In this document: positions 1 to 7,524 of the stretch, piece by piece
Layout: every line of letters begins with the position of its first letter
Numbering within the stretch: the stretch's first letter is position 1
From: CAYUIS01 sp964444825
GTDB lineage: Bacteria; Chloroflexota; Anaerolineae; B4-G1
DNA: 38,575 nucleotides
Assembly: GCA_964444825.1 (NCBI GenBank)
Contig: CAYUIS010000037.1
Coordinates: 1-38,575, forward strand
Direction: 5' to 3'
Translations under genes and position numbers: made by a program
Notes under the pieces: model-generated
Seen by the model: the letters and a program-made list of their open reading frames with translations, nothing else
Databases searched by the model: none
Told to the model about the DNA's origin: nothing

Positions 1-129
1 CACAACCTGGAACGCTCCGCCGATCGGGTGACCAACATCTGCGAGCGGGTGATCTTTACCGTCACAGGGGAGGTGATCGAGTTGGACGTGAAGGAGGGAG
101 AGGGCGTAAGCCTAGAAGGCATCCGGTGA
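1..129 (+). CDS. phoU: PhoU C-terminus (partial, 5' end outside window)
   Basis: The first 42 codons are open from base 1 and end at TGA 127-129. The peptide reads NLERSADRVTNICERVIF followed by VTGEV, which matches the last helix of PhoU (the family signature is N-L-E-R-I-A-D-R-V/A-T-N-I-A/C-E). PhoU is a cytoplasmic helical-bundle regulator that couples the Pst phosphate transporter to the PhoR/PhoB two-component system and binds metal through E/D-rich helices. Only the C-terminal part is present, so pstB and pstSCA probably lie to the left. The gene converges on the leftward LOG-family gene, with only 9 bases between the stop codons and no recognisable terminator in between. Identification rests on a short fragment but the motif is distinctive. 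Confidence 0.85.
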   Translation, partial: HNLERSADRVTNICERVIFTVTGEVIELDVKEGEGVSLEGIR

Positions 130-138
130 TGGCTTGGC

Positions 139-642
139 TCAGCGGGATAGGCAGGACCGGCTTGTCTGGTCTGTGCGCGCCAGCGCCAGCGCGCGGCTGA
201 CGGCTTCCTCCGGTGAAGTGGTGCGTACGAGAGGCGGGAGCGGGTGTCCCTCGCGCTGTATCTCCCACGTCCCCAATCCCACGACGGGCGTACCGAAGCT
301 AAGCGCAAAGGCAATCTCGCTCAGCGTGCCATAGCTCCCCCCGATAGCGATCACCGCCTGGGCCGTGCGAGTGATGATGGCGTTGCGGGCCTCGCCGATG
401 CCGGTGACGATGGGGATATCCAGATAGAGGTTGGCCTCGCCCCGGCTGGTGCCCGGGAGGATGCCGACGGTGAGTCCATCGGCGGACTTTGCTCCCCGGC
501 AGGCGGCCTCCATTACCCCGCCACCCCCGCCGCAAATAAGGACCGCGCCTGCTCCGGCTAATTCACGGCCGACTGCTTCCGCCGTGGCGACCTCTTGGGA
601 TGTCGGCGCTGATCCGCCGATGACGGCGATTATGGGTTTCAC
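139..642 (-). CDS. LOG/TIGR00725-family nucleotide-binding Rossmann protein
   Basis: A 167-residue protein with the layout of the TIGR00725 branch of the LOG (lysine decarboxylase-like/DprA-like) superfamily. It has an N-terminal IAVIGGSAP strand-loop, GGGGGVMEAACRGA (residues about 38-51), VGILPG, then EARNAIITR and GGSYGTLSEIAFAL. The last two correspond to the family PGGxGTxxE phosphoribohydrolase motif, here with SYGTLSE. Better-known relatives cleave nucleoside 5'-monophosphates (cytokinin riboside monophosphate phosphoribohydrolase), but the substrate of this branch is not established. The GTG start overlaps the stop of the upstream thpR by 4 bases (GTGA), implying translational coupling. 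It is the last gene of a leftward three-gene unit. Confidence 0.8.
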   Translation of the reverse strand: MKPIIAVIGGSAPTSQEVATAEAVGRELAGAGAVLICGGGGGVMEAACRGAKSADGLTVGILPGTSRGEANLYLDIPIVTGIGEARNAIITRTAQAVIAIGGSYGTLSEIAFALSFGTPVVGLGTWEIQREGHPLPPLVRTTSPEEAVSRALALARTDQTSRSCLSR

Positions 643-1235
643 CGGTCGGCGCCTCCGAGCAGACGGAACCTTTCCAGCGTCGTGTACTCGGCTCCCGTAG
701 GCTTGAGCACGCTGCGGATGAGGTAAAAGCGGTCGGCGGCGATCTCGGCGAGCGTCTCTATGTCCATACTGGAGACGGCTTTGCCCACCAGAGCAGCGTC
801 GCTGCGAGAGGCGCGGCGACCGATGCGGCCCAGCGTCAAGTGGGGAGCGAACTCTCTGCCCTCCGGAGGAAAGCCAAGCGGAGTCACGACTTCCTCAATC
901 GCTTTCTGCAGCGCCACCATTCGCCCCGTGTGCTCACGTATTCCGACCCAAATGACGCGCGGACGCTGGGTGTTGGGGAAGCATCCCAGGCCCTCGGCGG
1001 CAAAGGCGCACGCTGGGGCGTGCCTGCCCACGGCTGCTAGCGCCTGCTTGATGTCGGGCAGCTTGTTCGCGGGCGTATCGCCCAGGAACTTTAGCGTCAG
1101 GTGAATGCCCTCGGCCTGCACCCATCGCACACTGCGGGGCGGAATCTGCCGTTCCAATCGCTGCTGGAGGGCGGCTAGCTTGGTCAACAGCGCGGAGGGC
1201 AAGGGAATGGCGATAAACGCACGGATGGTTTCCAT
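639..1235 (-). CDS. thpR: RNA 2',3'-cyclic phosphodiesterase (2H family, ThpR)
   Basis: A protein of 198 residues in the 2H phosphoesterase family, formerly called 2'-5' RNA ligase. Both catalytic tetrapeptides are visible: HLTLKFLG near residue 45 (HxT) and HLTLGRIG near residue 132 (HxT). The family hydrolyses 2',3'-cyclic phosphate ends of RNA to 2'-phosphate and is cytoplasmic. I chose the ATG at 1235 because AAGGTG lies 5 bases upstream of it. An in-frame GTG at 1241 overlaps that ribosome-binding site and is less likely. The gene starts 50 bases after the ParB-like gene ends and overlaps the LOG-family gene, so the three are probably cotranscribed. There is no obvious functional tie to the amine genes further right. 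Confidence 0.9.
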   Translation of the reverse strand: METIRAFIAIPLPSALLTKLAALQQRLERQIPPRSVRWVQAEGIHLTLKFLGDTPANKLPDIKQALAAVGRHAPACAFAAEGLGCFPNTQRPRVIWVGIREHTGRMVALQKAIEEVVTPLGFPPEGREFAPHLTLGRIGRRASRSDAALVGKAVSSMDIETLAEIAADRFYLIRSVLKPTGAEYTTLERFRLLGGADR

Positions 1236-1284
1236 TTTCACACCTTGTTGACGTTCCTATGCCAGATTTCGAGAAACAGAGCTT

Positions 1285-2322
1285 TTACGGCTTCCAAGGC
1301 TCGCCCGTGTACACGGGCCAGCGAAAGATCCTGCGCCGGATCCAAGACAGGAACCGACGCCAGGGATTCCCGTGAGCCAGATCGGCTGCCTCCTCTGCCA
1401 GTGCTTCCGTGGGAGCGTCTCCGACTCCGTATCGTTGGCGCAGGCGATCCTTGTTACGGACGATCCAGTTCACCAGATCAGCCTCGGTGCGACCGGGGAA
1501 CAGCCGCAGCATGTCCTTCTGATGGATAACGTCGACGATGGGGCAGTACACCTGGTCGTACCAATGGGCGGCGGCCTCCTCGAAGGGGATGTTGCAGCCA
1601 CACGCCAACTCCATATAGTGGCGGTGGATGGCGATCTGCTCCTCAAACTCCCGGTAGCGGCCGGGCGAGGTAGGGATGATGTATTGATCGGGCCGACTTT
1701 TGTCCAGTTGCGTGCGCTCGAGGAATTCCAGGTACTCTTGCCGGATCAGCACGTCTCTGTGGGTGTCATCCGGCTCCAGCGGCACGCGCGTCTCAAACTC
1801 CCACACGTGGGCTTCGATCGTCTTGGCCCCCAGCCGCCGTGCGATGGATACGCGGTGGTTGCCGTCGAGGACAAAGTAGACCTTTCTTACCTGGTAGACC
1901 TGGATTGGCCGCATACCTCGCGCGCTGCTGAACCGATCGACTGCTTGCCAGCGGCTGCGCATCTTGTTAGTGCGTGGGAGAAAGGTGCGGGTGAAATCGG
2001 TGTACCGGCCCACGCTGCCCACGATCTGATCGAGCAGGATGGTCTGAACCCCAAGATAGGTTTTCTCTCCCAGATTGAGCCGTTCACTTACTGTGTCAAA
2101 GGGGAGTAGATCTGGAGAGTCATAACGCAGGAAGGACAGAACGTCCTGGACAAAGGCCCGTTGATAGGCGCGGTCAAACTCGCGATCTGCTTTGGAGCGT
2201 ACCGAGCTTGGGTCGCCGCTGCCCGTATAGCTCGTCAATTGACTGACTGAGGGGGCGGGGGGGCTGTGGTCGTCCACCTGCGAGAACGAGGCGGGCTCGA
2301 GTTCTTGATCCGATTTGTTCAT
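1285..2322 (-). CDS. ParB/sulfiredoxin-like domain protein, function unknown
   Basis: A protein of 345 residues counted from the ATG at 2322. The recognisable part is the stretch VYFVLDGNHRVSIARRLGA, about 140-160 residues in. This is the ParB-type D-G-x-H-R core found in ParB N-terminal, sulfiredoxin and DUF4032-like proteins, and it normally binds or hydrolyses a nucleotide. The rest (an acidic N-terminus, a middle with YLGVQTILLDQIVGSVGRY, and an Arg-rich C-terminus) I do not recognise. A TTG 45 bases further upstream is in frame but sits inside the -35 box of the consensus promoter at 2339-2367, so it cannot be the start. The ATG at 2322 has AAAGG 6 bases before it. The leader would be only about a dozen bases long. 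It is the first gene of a leftward unit with thpR and the LOG gene. No partition function should be inferred, since there is no HTH domain and no parA nearby. Confidence 0.6.
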   Translation of the reverse strand: MNKSDQELEPASFSQVDDHSPPAPSVSQLTSYTGSGDPSSVRSKADREFDRAYQRAFVQDVLSFLRYDSPDLLPFDTVSERLNLGEKTYLGVQTILLDQIVGSVGRYTDFTRTFLPRTNKMRSRWQAVDRFSSARGMRPIQVYQVRKVYFVLDGNHRVSIARRLGAKTIEAHVWEFETRVPLEPDDTHRDVLIRQEYLEFLERTQLDKSRPDQYIIPTSPGRYREFEEQIAIHRHYMELACGCNIPFEEAAAHWYDQVYCPIVDVIHQKDMLRLFPGRTEADLVNWIVRNKDRLRQRYGVGDAPTEALAEEAADLAHGNPWRRFLSWIRRRIFRWPVYTGEPWKP

Positions 2323-2338
2323 CTGGTACCTTTCTGCT

Positions 2339-2367
2339 ATTATAACGACGAGTGAGCTGCACGTCAA
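2339..2367 (-). promoter_or_regulatory. Sigma70-type promoter of the ParB-like/thpR/LOG unit
   Basis: On the minus strand TTGACG (2367-2362) and TATAAT (2344-2339) are separated by 17 bases, close to the ideal housekeeping promoter. Transcription would start near 2332, about ten bases before the ATG at 2322, giving a very short leader that contains little more than the ribosome-binding site. Confidence 0.8.
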
Positions 2368-2369
2368 AT

Positions 2370-2419
2370 ATGCATCCTCAGGTGATCGGATGTGATCACC
2401 GGATAAAGCTCCTCGGATG
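2370..2419 (+). pseudogene. Relic of the 3' end of a polysaccharide-deacetylase gene
   Basis: The 20 bases 2370-2389 are identical to 9701-9720 inside the intact deacetylase gene, and the match continues imperfectly to about 2415. Read in the same frame, the relic encodes MHPQVIGCDHRIKLLG then a stop, against MHPQVIGRGHRMALLE in the intact protein. The relic stands upstream of the first Lrp/AsnC gene exactly as the intact gene stands upstream of the second one. It is therefore the left remnant of a duplicated deacetylase-lrp segment. Its left border is about 2 bases from the -35 box of the leftward promoter. Confidence 0.75.
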
Positions 2420-2460
2420 ATCTCTGGCGCTGTGAATGCGTCGTTCTGACGACTCCTCTG

Positions 2461-2510
2461 TACGAATATCGTAGGAATTTATTGACAGTCCTACGTTACG
2501 ATGCTATAAT
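2461..2510 (+). promoter_or_regulatory. Promoter and probable operator of the first Lrp/AsnC gene
   Basis: TTGACA (2482-2487) and TATAAT (2505-2510) are both perfect and 17 bases apart. Just upstream is the inverted repeat TACGAATATCGTA (2461-2473, 5-base arms). A second, weaker TACG site (TACGTTACGATGC, 2492-2504) begins exactly 31 bases further, filling the spacer. The same arrangement, with the first site identical, precedes the second Lrp/AsnC gene at 9900-9949. The sites are likely bound by one or both regulators, giving autoregulation or cross-regulation. The binding itself is inference. Confidence 0.75.
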
Positions 2511-2576
2511 TACTATGTTGTTCTCCCCCACTCACCTGGACCGCCTGATCACAGCAGGATGCTCAGAGAGATACGC

Positions 2577-3101
2577 TTGAAAACAGTTCAGATCGACAAT
2601 ACCGACATCGACATCATCCAGCAACTTCAATATGATGGTCGTGCGCCGTTTACAAGGATCGCTTCCGAGTTAGGTATCTCAGAAGGGACAGTACGTCGGC
2701 GGGTCAGGCGTTTGACCGAGTGTGGCCTGCTACAAATCGTCGGTATTGTGGAACCGCAATACCTGGGGTGGGATGCGGCAGGGATGATCGGGGTCACCGT
2801 GCAGTCCGGCCAGATCGACGCCGTAGCCTACCAGATCGCGCAGTTTCCAGAAGTCAGCTACCTCATGATGGTCTCTGGCGAGTTTGACCTGATGGTCGAG
2901 GTCTATTGCAGGGACATAGGTCACTTTGTCTCGTTTCTGAGTCAGGAACTGCAGCAGGTGCCGGGCGTAGTTCACACGCGCACCTTTATGATCCTCAAGA
3001 TGCACAAACTGTCGTATCGCTGGGGCCAGGCAGAGTCTTCCGCAAAGGTTCACGGGTCGCGGCTTCGCCCGCGGGATCCGGAGGCGGACTCGGTCAGATA
3101 G
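2577..3101 (+). CDS. Lrp/AsnC-family transcriptional regulator (copy 1)
   Basis: A protein of about 174 residues. It has an N-terminal winged HTH (DIDIIQQLQYDGRAPFTRIA then ELGISEGTVRRRVRRL, roughly residues 8-45) and a C-terminal RAM/AsnC ligand-binding domain containing FPEVSYLMMVSGEFDLMVEV. Members bind DNA as dimers to octamers and sense amino acids or related small molecules. I prefer the TTG at 2577, with AGAGAG 6 bases upstream. It gives an N-terminus of the same length as the paralogue that starts with GTG at 10025. An ATG at 2559, in the same frame, has its AGG directly abutting and is the alternative. The gene lies 59 bases before potA and probably controls the Pot operon. The last 20 or so residues beyond the RAM domain (basic, then acidic) are not shared with copy 2. 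Confidence 0.92.
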   Translation: MKTVQIDNTDIDIIQQLQYDGRAPFTRIASELGISEGTVRRRVRRLTECGLLQIVGIVEPQYLGWDAAGMIGVTVQSGQIDAVAYQIAQFPEVSYLMMVSGEFDLMVEVYCRDIGHFVSFLSQELQQVPGVVHTRTFMILKMHKLSYRWGQAESSAKVHGSRLRPRDPEADSVR

Positions 3102-3160
3102 AGGCGACTAGGACAGGACTTGGCGATGGGTGGGGTATTCCACAGTAGAGAGGAACATCA

Positions 3161-4243
3161 ATGCCGGAGTATGCTGTTCAACTAAACCATGTCAGCAAGC
3201 ATTTTGGGTCGGTCGTGGCTGTGAATGACGTCTGGCTCTCCATTTGTGACGGGGAATTCTTCTCGCTGCTGGGCCCCTCCGGTTGCGGCAAGACAACGAC
3301 CTTGCGACTCATTGCTGGTTTCGAATTGCCTAGCAAGGGGGATATCTACATCGGCGATCGCCTCCAGGGAGAGACGCCTGCTTACCACCGCCCAGTCAAC
3401 ACCGTTTTCCAGAACTATGCGCTTTTTCCCCATATGACGGTTTTTCAAAACGTGGCCTTTGGACTGGAGATGCGCCGGGTTTCGACGGAGGAAATCCAAC
3501 ACTCGGTTAGAGAAGCTCTGGAGTTGGTCCGCCTACCGGGGATTGAGAACCGCAAGCCTGATCAACTCTCCGGCGGACAGCAGCAGCGCGTGGCGTTGGC
3601 CCGGGCCCTGGTCAACCAACCCAAGGTCCTGTTGCTGGATGAACCGTTAGGTGCTCTTGATCTGAAACTGCGCAAGGCCATGCAACTGGAACTCAAGGCT
3701 CTCCAGCATCGAGTCGGGATCACGTTTGTCTACGTGACCCACGACCAGGAGGAGGCACTGACAATGTCCGACCGGATCGCAGTGATGAACAATGGAAGGG
3801 TGCTTCAAATCGGCACACCGGAGGATATCTACGATCGTCCAATCAACCGCTTCGTGGCGGATTTTATCGGTGAGACGAATTTCCTGCCGGGGCAGGTGAA
3901 GGCAGGTCGGGGAGGGGATGCTGTCGTATTGGTGGACGGGGTTCTCCCGATCCACGTGACTGGCGACAGGGGGGTGGGGATGAACGACGAGGTCACGATA
4001 GCGATCCGGCCTGAGAAAATCTCGGTCTCCGTTGAGCCGACCGACTCACGGGCCGTGCCAGGTGTGGTGGAGGAGGTCGTCTATACCGGTACCGATACTC
4101 GTTATCTGGTCCGTCTCACGGATCAGACAATTGCGACTGTGCGCCAGCAGAACGTCGGCGTCCGCGCGACCGTGAGCTTTCCGATCGGTACGCAGGTGTA
4201 TCTCCATTGGCAGCCGGAAACGGCGCGGCTGCTCACGGCATAG
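3161..4243 (+). CDS. potA: Polyamine-type ABC transporter ATPase PotA
   Basis: A 360-residue ATP-binding subunit energising uptake through the two permeases that follow. Visible motifs are Walker A GPSGCGKTT (38-46), the Q-loop at FQNYALFP (83-90), signature LSGGQQQRVALARAL (136-150), Walker B VLLLDEP (156-162) and the switch histidine in YVTHDQEEALTMSDRI. The last 110 or so residues form the TOBE/OB regulatory domain (FIGETNFLPGQV onwards) typical of PotA, FbpC and UgpC. Length and gene order potA-potB-potC-potD are standard for spermidine/putrescine transporters. The close gene spacing implies one operon. The actual substrate could be putrescine, spermidine or another cationic or quaternary amine. 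Confidence 0.93.
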   Translation: MPEYAVQLNHVSKHFGSVVAVNDVWLSICDGEFFSLLGPSGCGKTTTLRLIAGFELPSKGDIYIGDRLQGETPAYHRPVNTVFQNYALFPHMTVFQNVAFGLEMRRVSTEEIQHSVREALELVRLPGIENRKPDQLSGGQQQRVALARALVNQPKVLLLDEPLGALDLKLRKAMQLELKALQHRVGITFVYVTHDQEEALTMSDRIAVMNNGRVLQIGTPEDIYDRPINRFVADFIGETNFLPGQVKAGRGGDAVVLVDGVLPIHVTGDRGVGMNDEVTIAIRPEKISVSVEPTDSRAVPGVVEEVVYTGTDTRYLVRLTDQTIATVRQQNVGVRATVSFPIGTQVYLHWQPETARLLTA

Positions 4244-4252
4244 GAGCAGGCG

Positions 4253-5167
4253 ATGGCAACACAACCTCGTTCCCGGCGCGAGAGCTGGCGATTGATGTTC
4301 CTTATCTTTCCTAGCCTCTTTTGGCTGCTCGTCTTTTTCCTGATCCCCCTTGTCATTGTCTTTGCTATCAGTTTTGGCCAGCGAGGGACGTATGGCGGCG
4401 TCGTGTGGGACCTGACGCTGGAGAACTATGCTCGCTTTTTCGATCCCCTGTACCTGCGCATTTTTGGCCGGACCGTCATGATCGCCCTGACCACTACGGT
4501 GATCTGTCTGTTGACTGGGTACCCTCTGGCCTATTTTATTGCCACGCGCCCACCTCGCTGGCGCAACGGCTTGATCCTGTTGTTGATGATTCCCTTCTGG
4601 ACCAACTTTTTGGTTCGCACCTATGCCTGGCTGCTGCTTCTGCGAGATGCAGGATTGATTAACACGTTTTGGACTGGCGGGCTGCATAACGTCCTGGTGT
4701 GGGTAGCGGCAGCGGTTCCCCTGCCCATCTGGGATCCGCTGCTGCAGGCAACCTCAGTGCACCTCCCGCTCTTCGGCACCAGTGGCGCCATCATCGTCGG
4801 CCTGGTCTATGCCTGGTTGCCGGATATGGTCCTGCCCTGTTATGCTGCCATCGAGCGCTTGGATTACTCACTGGTGGAAGCGGCGCAGGACTTGTATGCC
4901 AACCGGTTCAAGTCGTTCACGCGCGTAATCCTCCCGCTGACGATGCCAGGGGTCGTGGCAGGGTCGGTCCTGGTATTCATCCCCTCGCTTGGAGCCTACG
5001 TTACGCCGGACTTGCTGGGCGGCGCCAAGTCGGTCATGATCGGAAACGTTGTCTATGCTCAGTTCATGTCGGCGCGCGATCATCCCTTTGGCGCCGCTAT
5101 TTCATTTGTACTGATGACGGTCATGCTGATAGGCACCCTTATCTACTTCCGCGCGGGGAGGGAGTAG
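4253..5167 (+). CDS. potB: Polyamine-type ABC transporter permease PotB
   Basis: A 304-residue inner-membrane permease of the binding-protein-dependent (BPD_transp_1) family. There is a hydrophobic first segment (LMFLIFPSLFWLLVFFLIPL, residues about 14-33), a large periplasmic loop, and five further membrane segments. The cytoplasmic EAA loop that contacts PotA reads LVEAAQDLYANRFKSFTRVI. The start ATG is 9 bases after the potA stop with GGAG 6 bases upstream. It pairs with PotC to form the transmembrane channel. Compared with typical PotB the periplasmic section (VWVAAAVPLPIWDPLLQATS) is slightly long, but nothing indicates loss of function. Confidence 0.92.
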   Translation: MATQPRSRRESWRLMFLIFPSLFWLLVFFLIPLVIVFAISFGQRGTYGGVVWDLTLENYARFFDPLYLRIFGRTVMIALTTTVICLLTGYPLAYFIATRPPRWRNGLILLLMIPFWTNFLVRTYAWLLLLRDAGLINTFWTGGLHNVLVWVAAAVPLPIWDPLLQATSVHLPLFGTSGAIIVGLVYAWLPDMVLPCYAAIERLDYSLVEAAQDLYANRFKSFTRVILPLTMPGVVAGSVLVFIPSLGAYVTPDLLGGAKSVMIGNVVYAQFMSARDHPFGAAISFVLMTVMLIGTLIYFRAGRE

Positions 5168-5189
5168 GTACTGGGAACAGGAGTGTGTA

Positions 5190-6014
5190 ATGAAGGGAAC
5201 TGGGATCGGCAAGAGGCGTGGAACACGGTGGGGTAATCGTCTGCTGGCGGCGCACGGTGTGGCTGGATATCTGTTTCTGTATCTCCCCATCGTGATTCTG
5301 GTGATCTTTTCCTTCAATGCAAGTCGCCATTCTGCGGTGTGGCGGGGCTTTACCCTGGATTGGTACGGCAAGCTCTTTGCGGACAGAGCCATCGCGGTGG
5401 CGCTGAAGAACAGCCTCATCGTAGCTGGGTGTTCCACGCTCATCTCCACCGTCTTTGGCACGATGGTGGCACTGGCGATGGAGCGGTACAAGTTCCGAGG
5501 CAAGCTGGCCTTTGATGCTCTTCTCTATCTCCCGATCATCATTCCCGACATCGCGATGGCGGTGATGTTGCTGCTCTTCTTTGTCCTGACGAAAACCCGG
5601 CTAGGGGTGATCTCTATTATCATCTCTCACGCGGCATTCAATATCTCTTTTGTCGCCGTGGTCGTGCGAGCCCGCCTGGCTTATTTCGACATATCTCTCG
5701 AGGAGGCGGCACAGGACCTCTATGCGAACGAATGGCAGACTTTTCGGCGTGTCACGCTACCTCTGATCATGCCAGGCATCCTGGGTGGTGCGCTTCTCGC
5801 TTTCACCCTCTCGATCGACGATTTTGTCATCACCTTCTTCACCGCCGGCCCCGGATCTACGACCCTGCCCCTGCGCATCTACGGTATGCTCAAACTGGGC
5901 GTCACGCCCGAGATCAATGCTCTTTCCAGCATGATGATGGTCGGCTCGATGATATTGGTTATGCTATCTTTGCTCTTGCAGAAAGGAGGTGGAGGAAGGA
6001 TCGAGATTGTATGA
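5190..6014 (+). CDS. potC: Polyamine-type ABC transporter permease PotC
   Basis: A 274-residue second permease with six predicted membrane segments. The first contains YLFLYLPIVILVIFSFNASR, and the EAA loop is LEEAAQDLYANEWQTFRRVT followed by LPLIMPGILGGALLAF. The IDDFVITFFTAG stretch near residue 209 is characteristic of PotC/YdcV proteins. ACAGGAG precedes the ATG at 5190. It follows potB by 22 bases. The gene ends with a basic GGGGRIEIV tail. The 168 bases to potD carry no gene. Confidence 0.92.
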   Translation: MKGTGIGKRRGTRWGNRLLAAHGVAGYLFLYLPIVILVIFSFNASRHSAVWRGFTLDWYGKLFADRAIAVALKNSLIVAGCSTLISTVFGTMVALAMERYKFRGKLAFDALLYLPIIIPDIAMAVMLLLFFVLTKTRLGVISIIISHAAFNISFVAVVVRARLAYFDISLEEAAQDLYANEWQTFRRVTLPLIMPGILGGALLAFTLSIDDFVITFFTAGPGSTTLPLRIYGMLKLGVTPEINALSSMMMVGSMILVMLSLLLQKGGGGRIEIV

Positions 6015-6182
6015 CACACATCACGTAGGTTTGTTCATCAGTAGCTTTGTGCTTTGGCACGGGAAGCGGGCGGGAAACCGTGGCAGGAGTACAGAGCTGT
6101 TCTTGAACAAGCGCGTGGTGCGCAGAGGCGAAGTGTGCGGCTACTAGATTGCACTGAGTGCAGAAAGGAGAAAGAAGAAACG

Positions 6183-7259
6183 ATGAAGCCGTTCATTACC
6201 CGGACCCTAGTTATGTGTTTGATCGCAGGTAGCCTGTCAATGCTGGTCGTGGCGTGTGGCGGCGGGGAGCAGGAACTGGCGGATGAGCTCTACCTCTATA
6301 ACTGGTCGGAGTACATGGATCCCCAGGTGTTGGAGGACTTTGAGGCCGAGTTTGGCGTCCGCGTGATAGAGGATACCTACGCGACCAACGAGGAACTGCT
6401 GGCCAAGCTGCAGGCCGGCGCCACAGGCTACGATCTCATTGTACCGTCCGACTATATGGTTGAAGTTATGGTCGCGGAGAAGCTCCTGGCGGAGATGGAT
6501 CACGAGAACGTACCCAACCTCTCCAACATCGATCCTATGTTCGCTGACCCGCCCTACGACCCCGGTATGGTTCACTGCGTGCCATATATGTGGGGGACTA
6601 CGGGGATCGGGTACAACTTGGATGTCTTCGAAGAGCCTCCTGATAGTTGGGCCTACCTGTTCGATCCTGCCTTAGCCTCTCAGTATGCGGGCAAGATCAC
6701 GATGCTGAACGACGTGCGGGAGGCTATGGGCGCGGCGCTCAAATACCTGGGTTATTCCCTCAACAGCACCGACGAGGGCGAACTGGAAGAGGCGCGTGAC
6801 CTGTTGATCCAACAGAAGCCGTCGGTCTATGCCTACGACTCTGAGCAATACGCACCTCTGCTGAGTGCCGACGAAACGGTACTGGCACATGGTTACAATG
6901 GATACTTTTTTATGACCGCGCTGGAGGACGAGCGAATCTGGTATACGATTCCCAAGGAGGGCGCTACGATCTGGGCAGACAACCTGTGTATTCCAGAGTC
7001 CGCGCCGAACAAGTACACGGCCGAGGTGTTCATCGACTACCTCTTGCGTCCGGAGGTGAACGCGACGCTTGTCAATTACCTGTGGTATCCGAGTCCCAAC
7101 TCGGCCGCCAAGGAGTTTATTGATCCCGAGATCCTGGAGGAGCCGGCCATCTATCCGCCCCCGGAGGTGATGGAGCGACTTGAGTGGATCACGGATGTGG
7201 GCGATGCCACACAGCTCTACGAGCGTCTCTGGACCGAGGTGAAGGCTGCCGGACCGTAG
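6183..7259 (+). CDS. potD: Polyamine-type substrate-binding lipoprotein PotD
   Basis: A 358-residue extracytoplasmic solute-binding protein. The N-terminus is a lipoprotein signal (basic MKPFITR, hydrophobic core, lipobox VVAC with Cys at about residue 23, then GGGEQE). The mature part begins with LYLYNWSEYMDPQVLEDFE, the PotD/PotF hallmark, followed by YDLIVPSDYMVEVMV and PYMWGTTGIGYN. The open frame runs on upstream to 6054, but that extension would bury the signal peptide, so I use the ATG at 6183. A palindrome TGCACTGAGTGCA (6150-6162) lies just before AGGAG at 6167 and might be a regulatory site, but there is no second example in the window. As a lipoprotein it would be tethered to the outer face of the cytoplasmic membrane and deliver a cationic amine to PotBC. 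Confidence 0.92.
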   Translation: MKPFITRTLVMCLIAGSLSMLVVACGGGEQELADELYLYNWSEYMDPQVLEDFEAEFGVRVIEDTYATNEELLAKLQAGATGYDLIVPSDYMVEVMVAEKLLAEMDHENVPNLSNIDPMFADPPYDPGMVHCVPYMWGTTGIGYNLDVFEEPPDSWAYLFDPALASQYAGKITMLNDVREAMGAALKYLGYSLNSTDEGELEEARDLLIQQKPSVYAYDSEQYAPLLSADETVLAHGYNGYFFMTALEDERIWYTIPKEGATIWADNLCIPESAPNKYTAEVFIDYLLRPEVNATLVNYLWYPSPNSAAKEFIDPEILEEPAIYPPPEVMERLEWITDVGDATQLYERLWTEVKAAGP

Positions 7260-7524
7260 GGAGCGGGACGGGATGCTTCATCTCCTGTCTCTGTACCGCT
7301 GCAGAGGTTAAGGTGGCTTTCCTTTGTTGACCCACTGCAGGGGCCGTCTGCCATTAGGATGCCGGTCATATGCCATTGGGAGGGGCGCACCGGCCGGGGT
7401 GGCGGCTGGCCTCTGCAGTCTGTAGGATGGGCATGTCTGCGGCGGTTCAGGCAAACTCCGTCTTGACCTGGGAGGGAGTGCAGCACAGCCTTGCGATGGA
7501 CAACAGCCACAAGAGGAATATGAA
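7260..7524. other. 265-base gene-free stretch with nested inverted repeats
   Basis: No coding signal on either strand. CTGCAGAGG (7299-7307) is complementary to CCTCTGCAG (7410-7418). Inside this, GCCGGT (7361-7366) is complementary to ACCGGC (7389-7394). The nesting could make a branched RNA of about 120 bases ahead of the aldehyde dehydrogenase gene, or part of it could be a weak terminator for potABCD. I could not match it to a known riboswitch class and see no convincing promoter. Confidence 0.3.

Noticed and set aside
1372..2109. 245-residue rightward frame opposite the ParB-like gene
   Set aside because: Shadow of the ParB-like coding sequence. No ribosome-binding site or recognisable motif.
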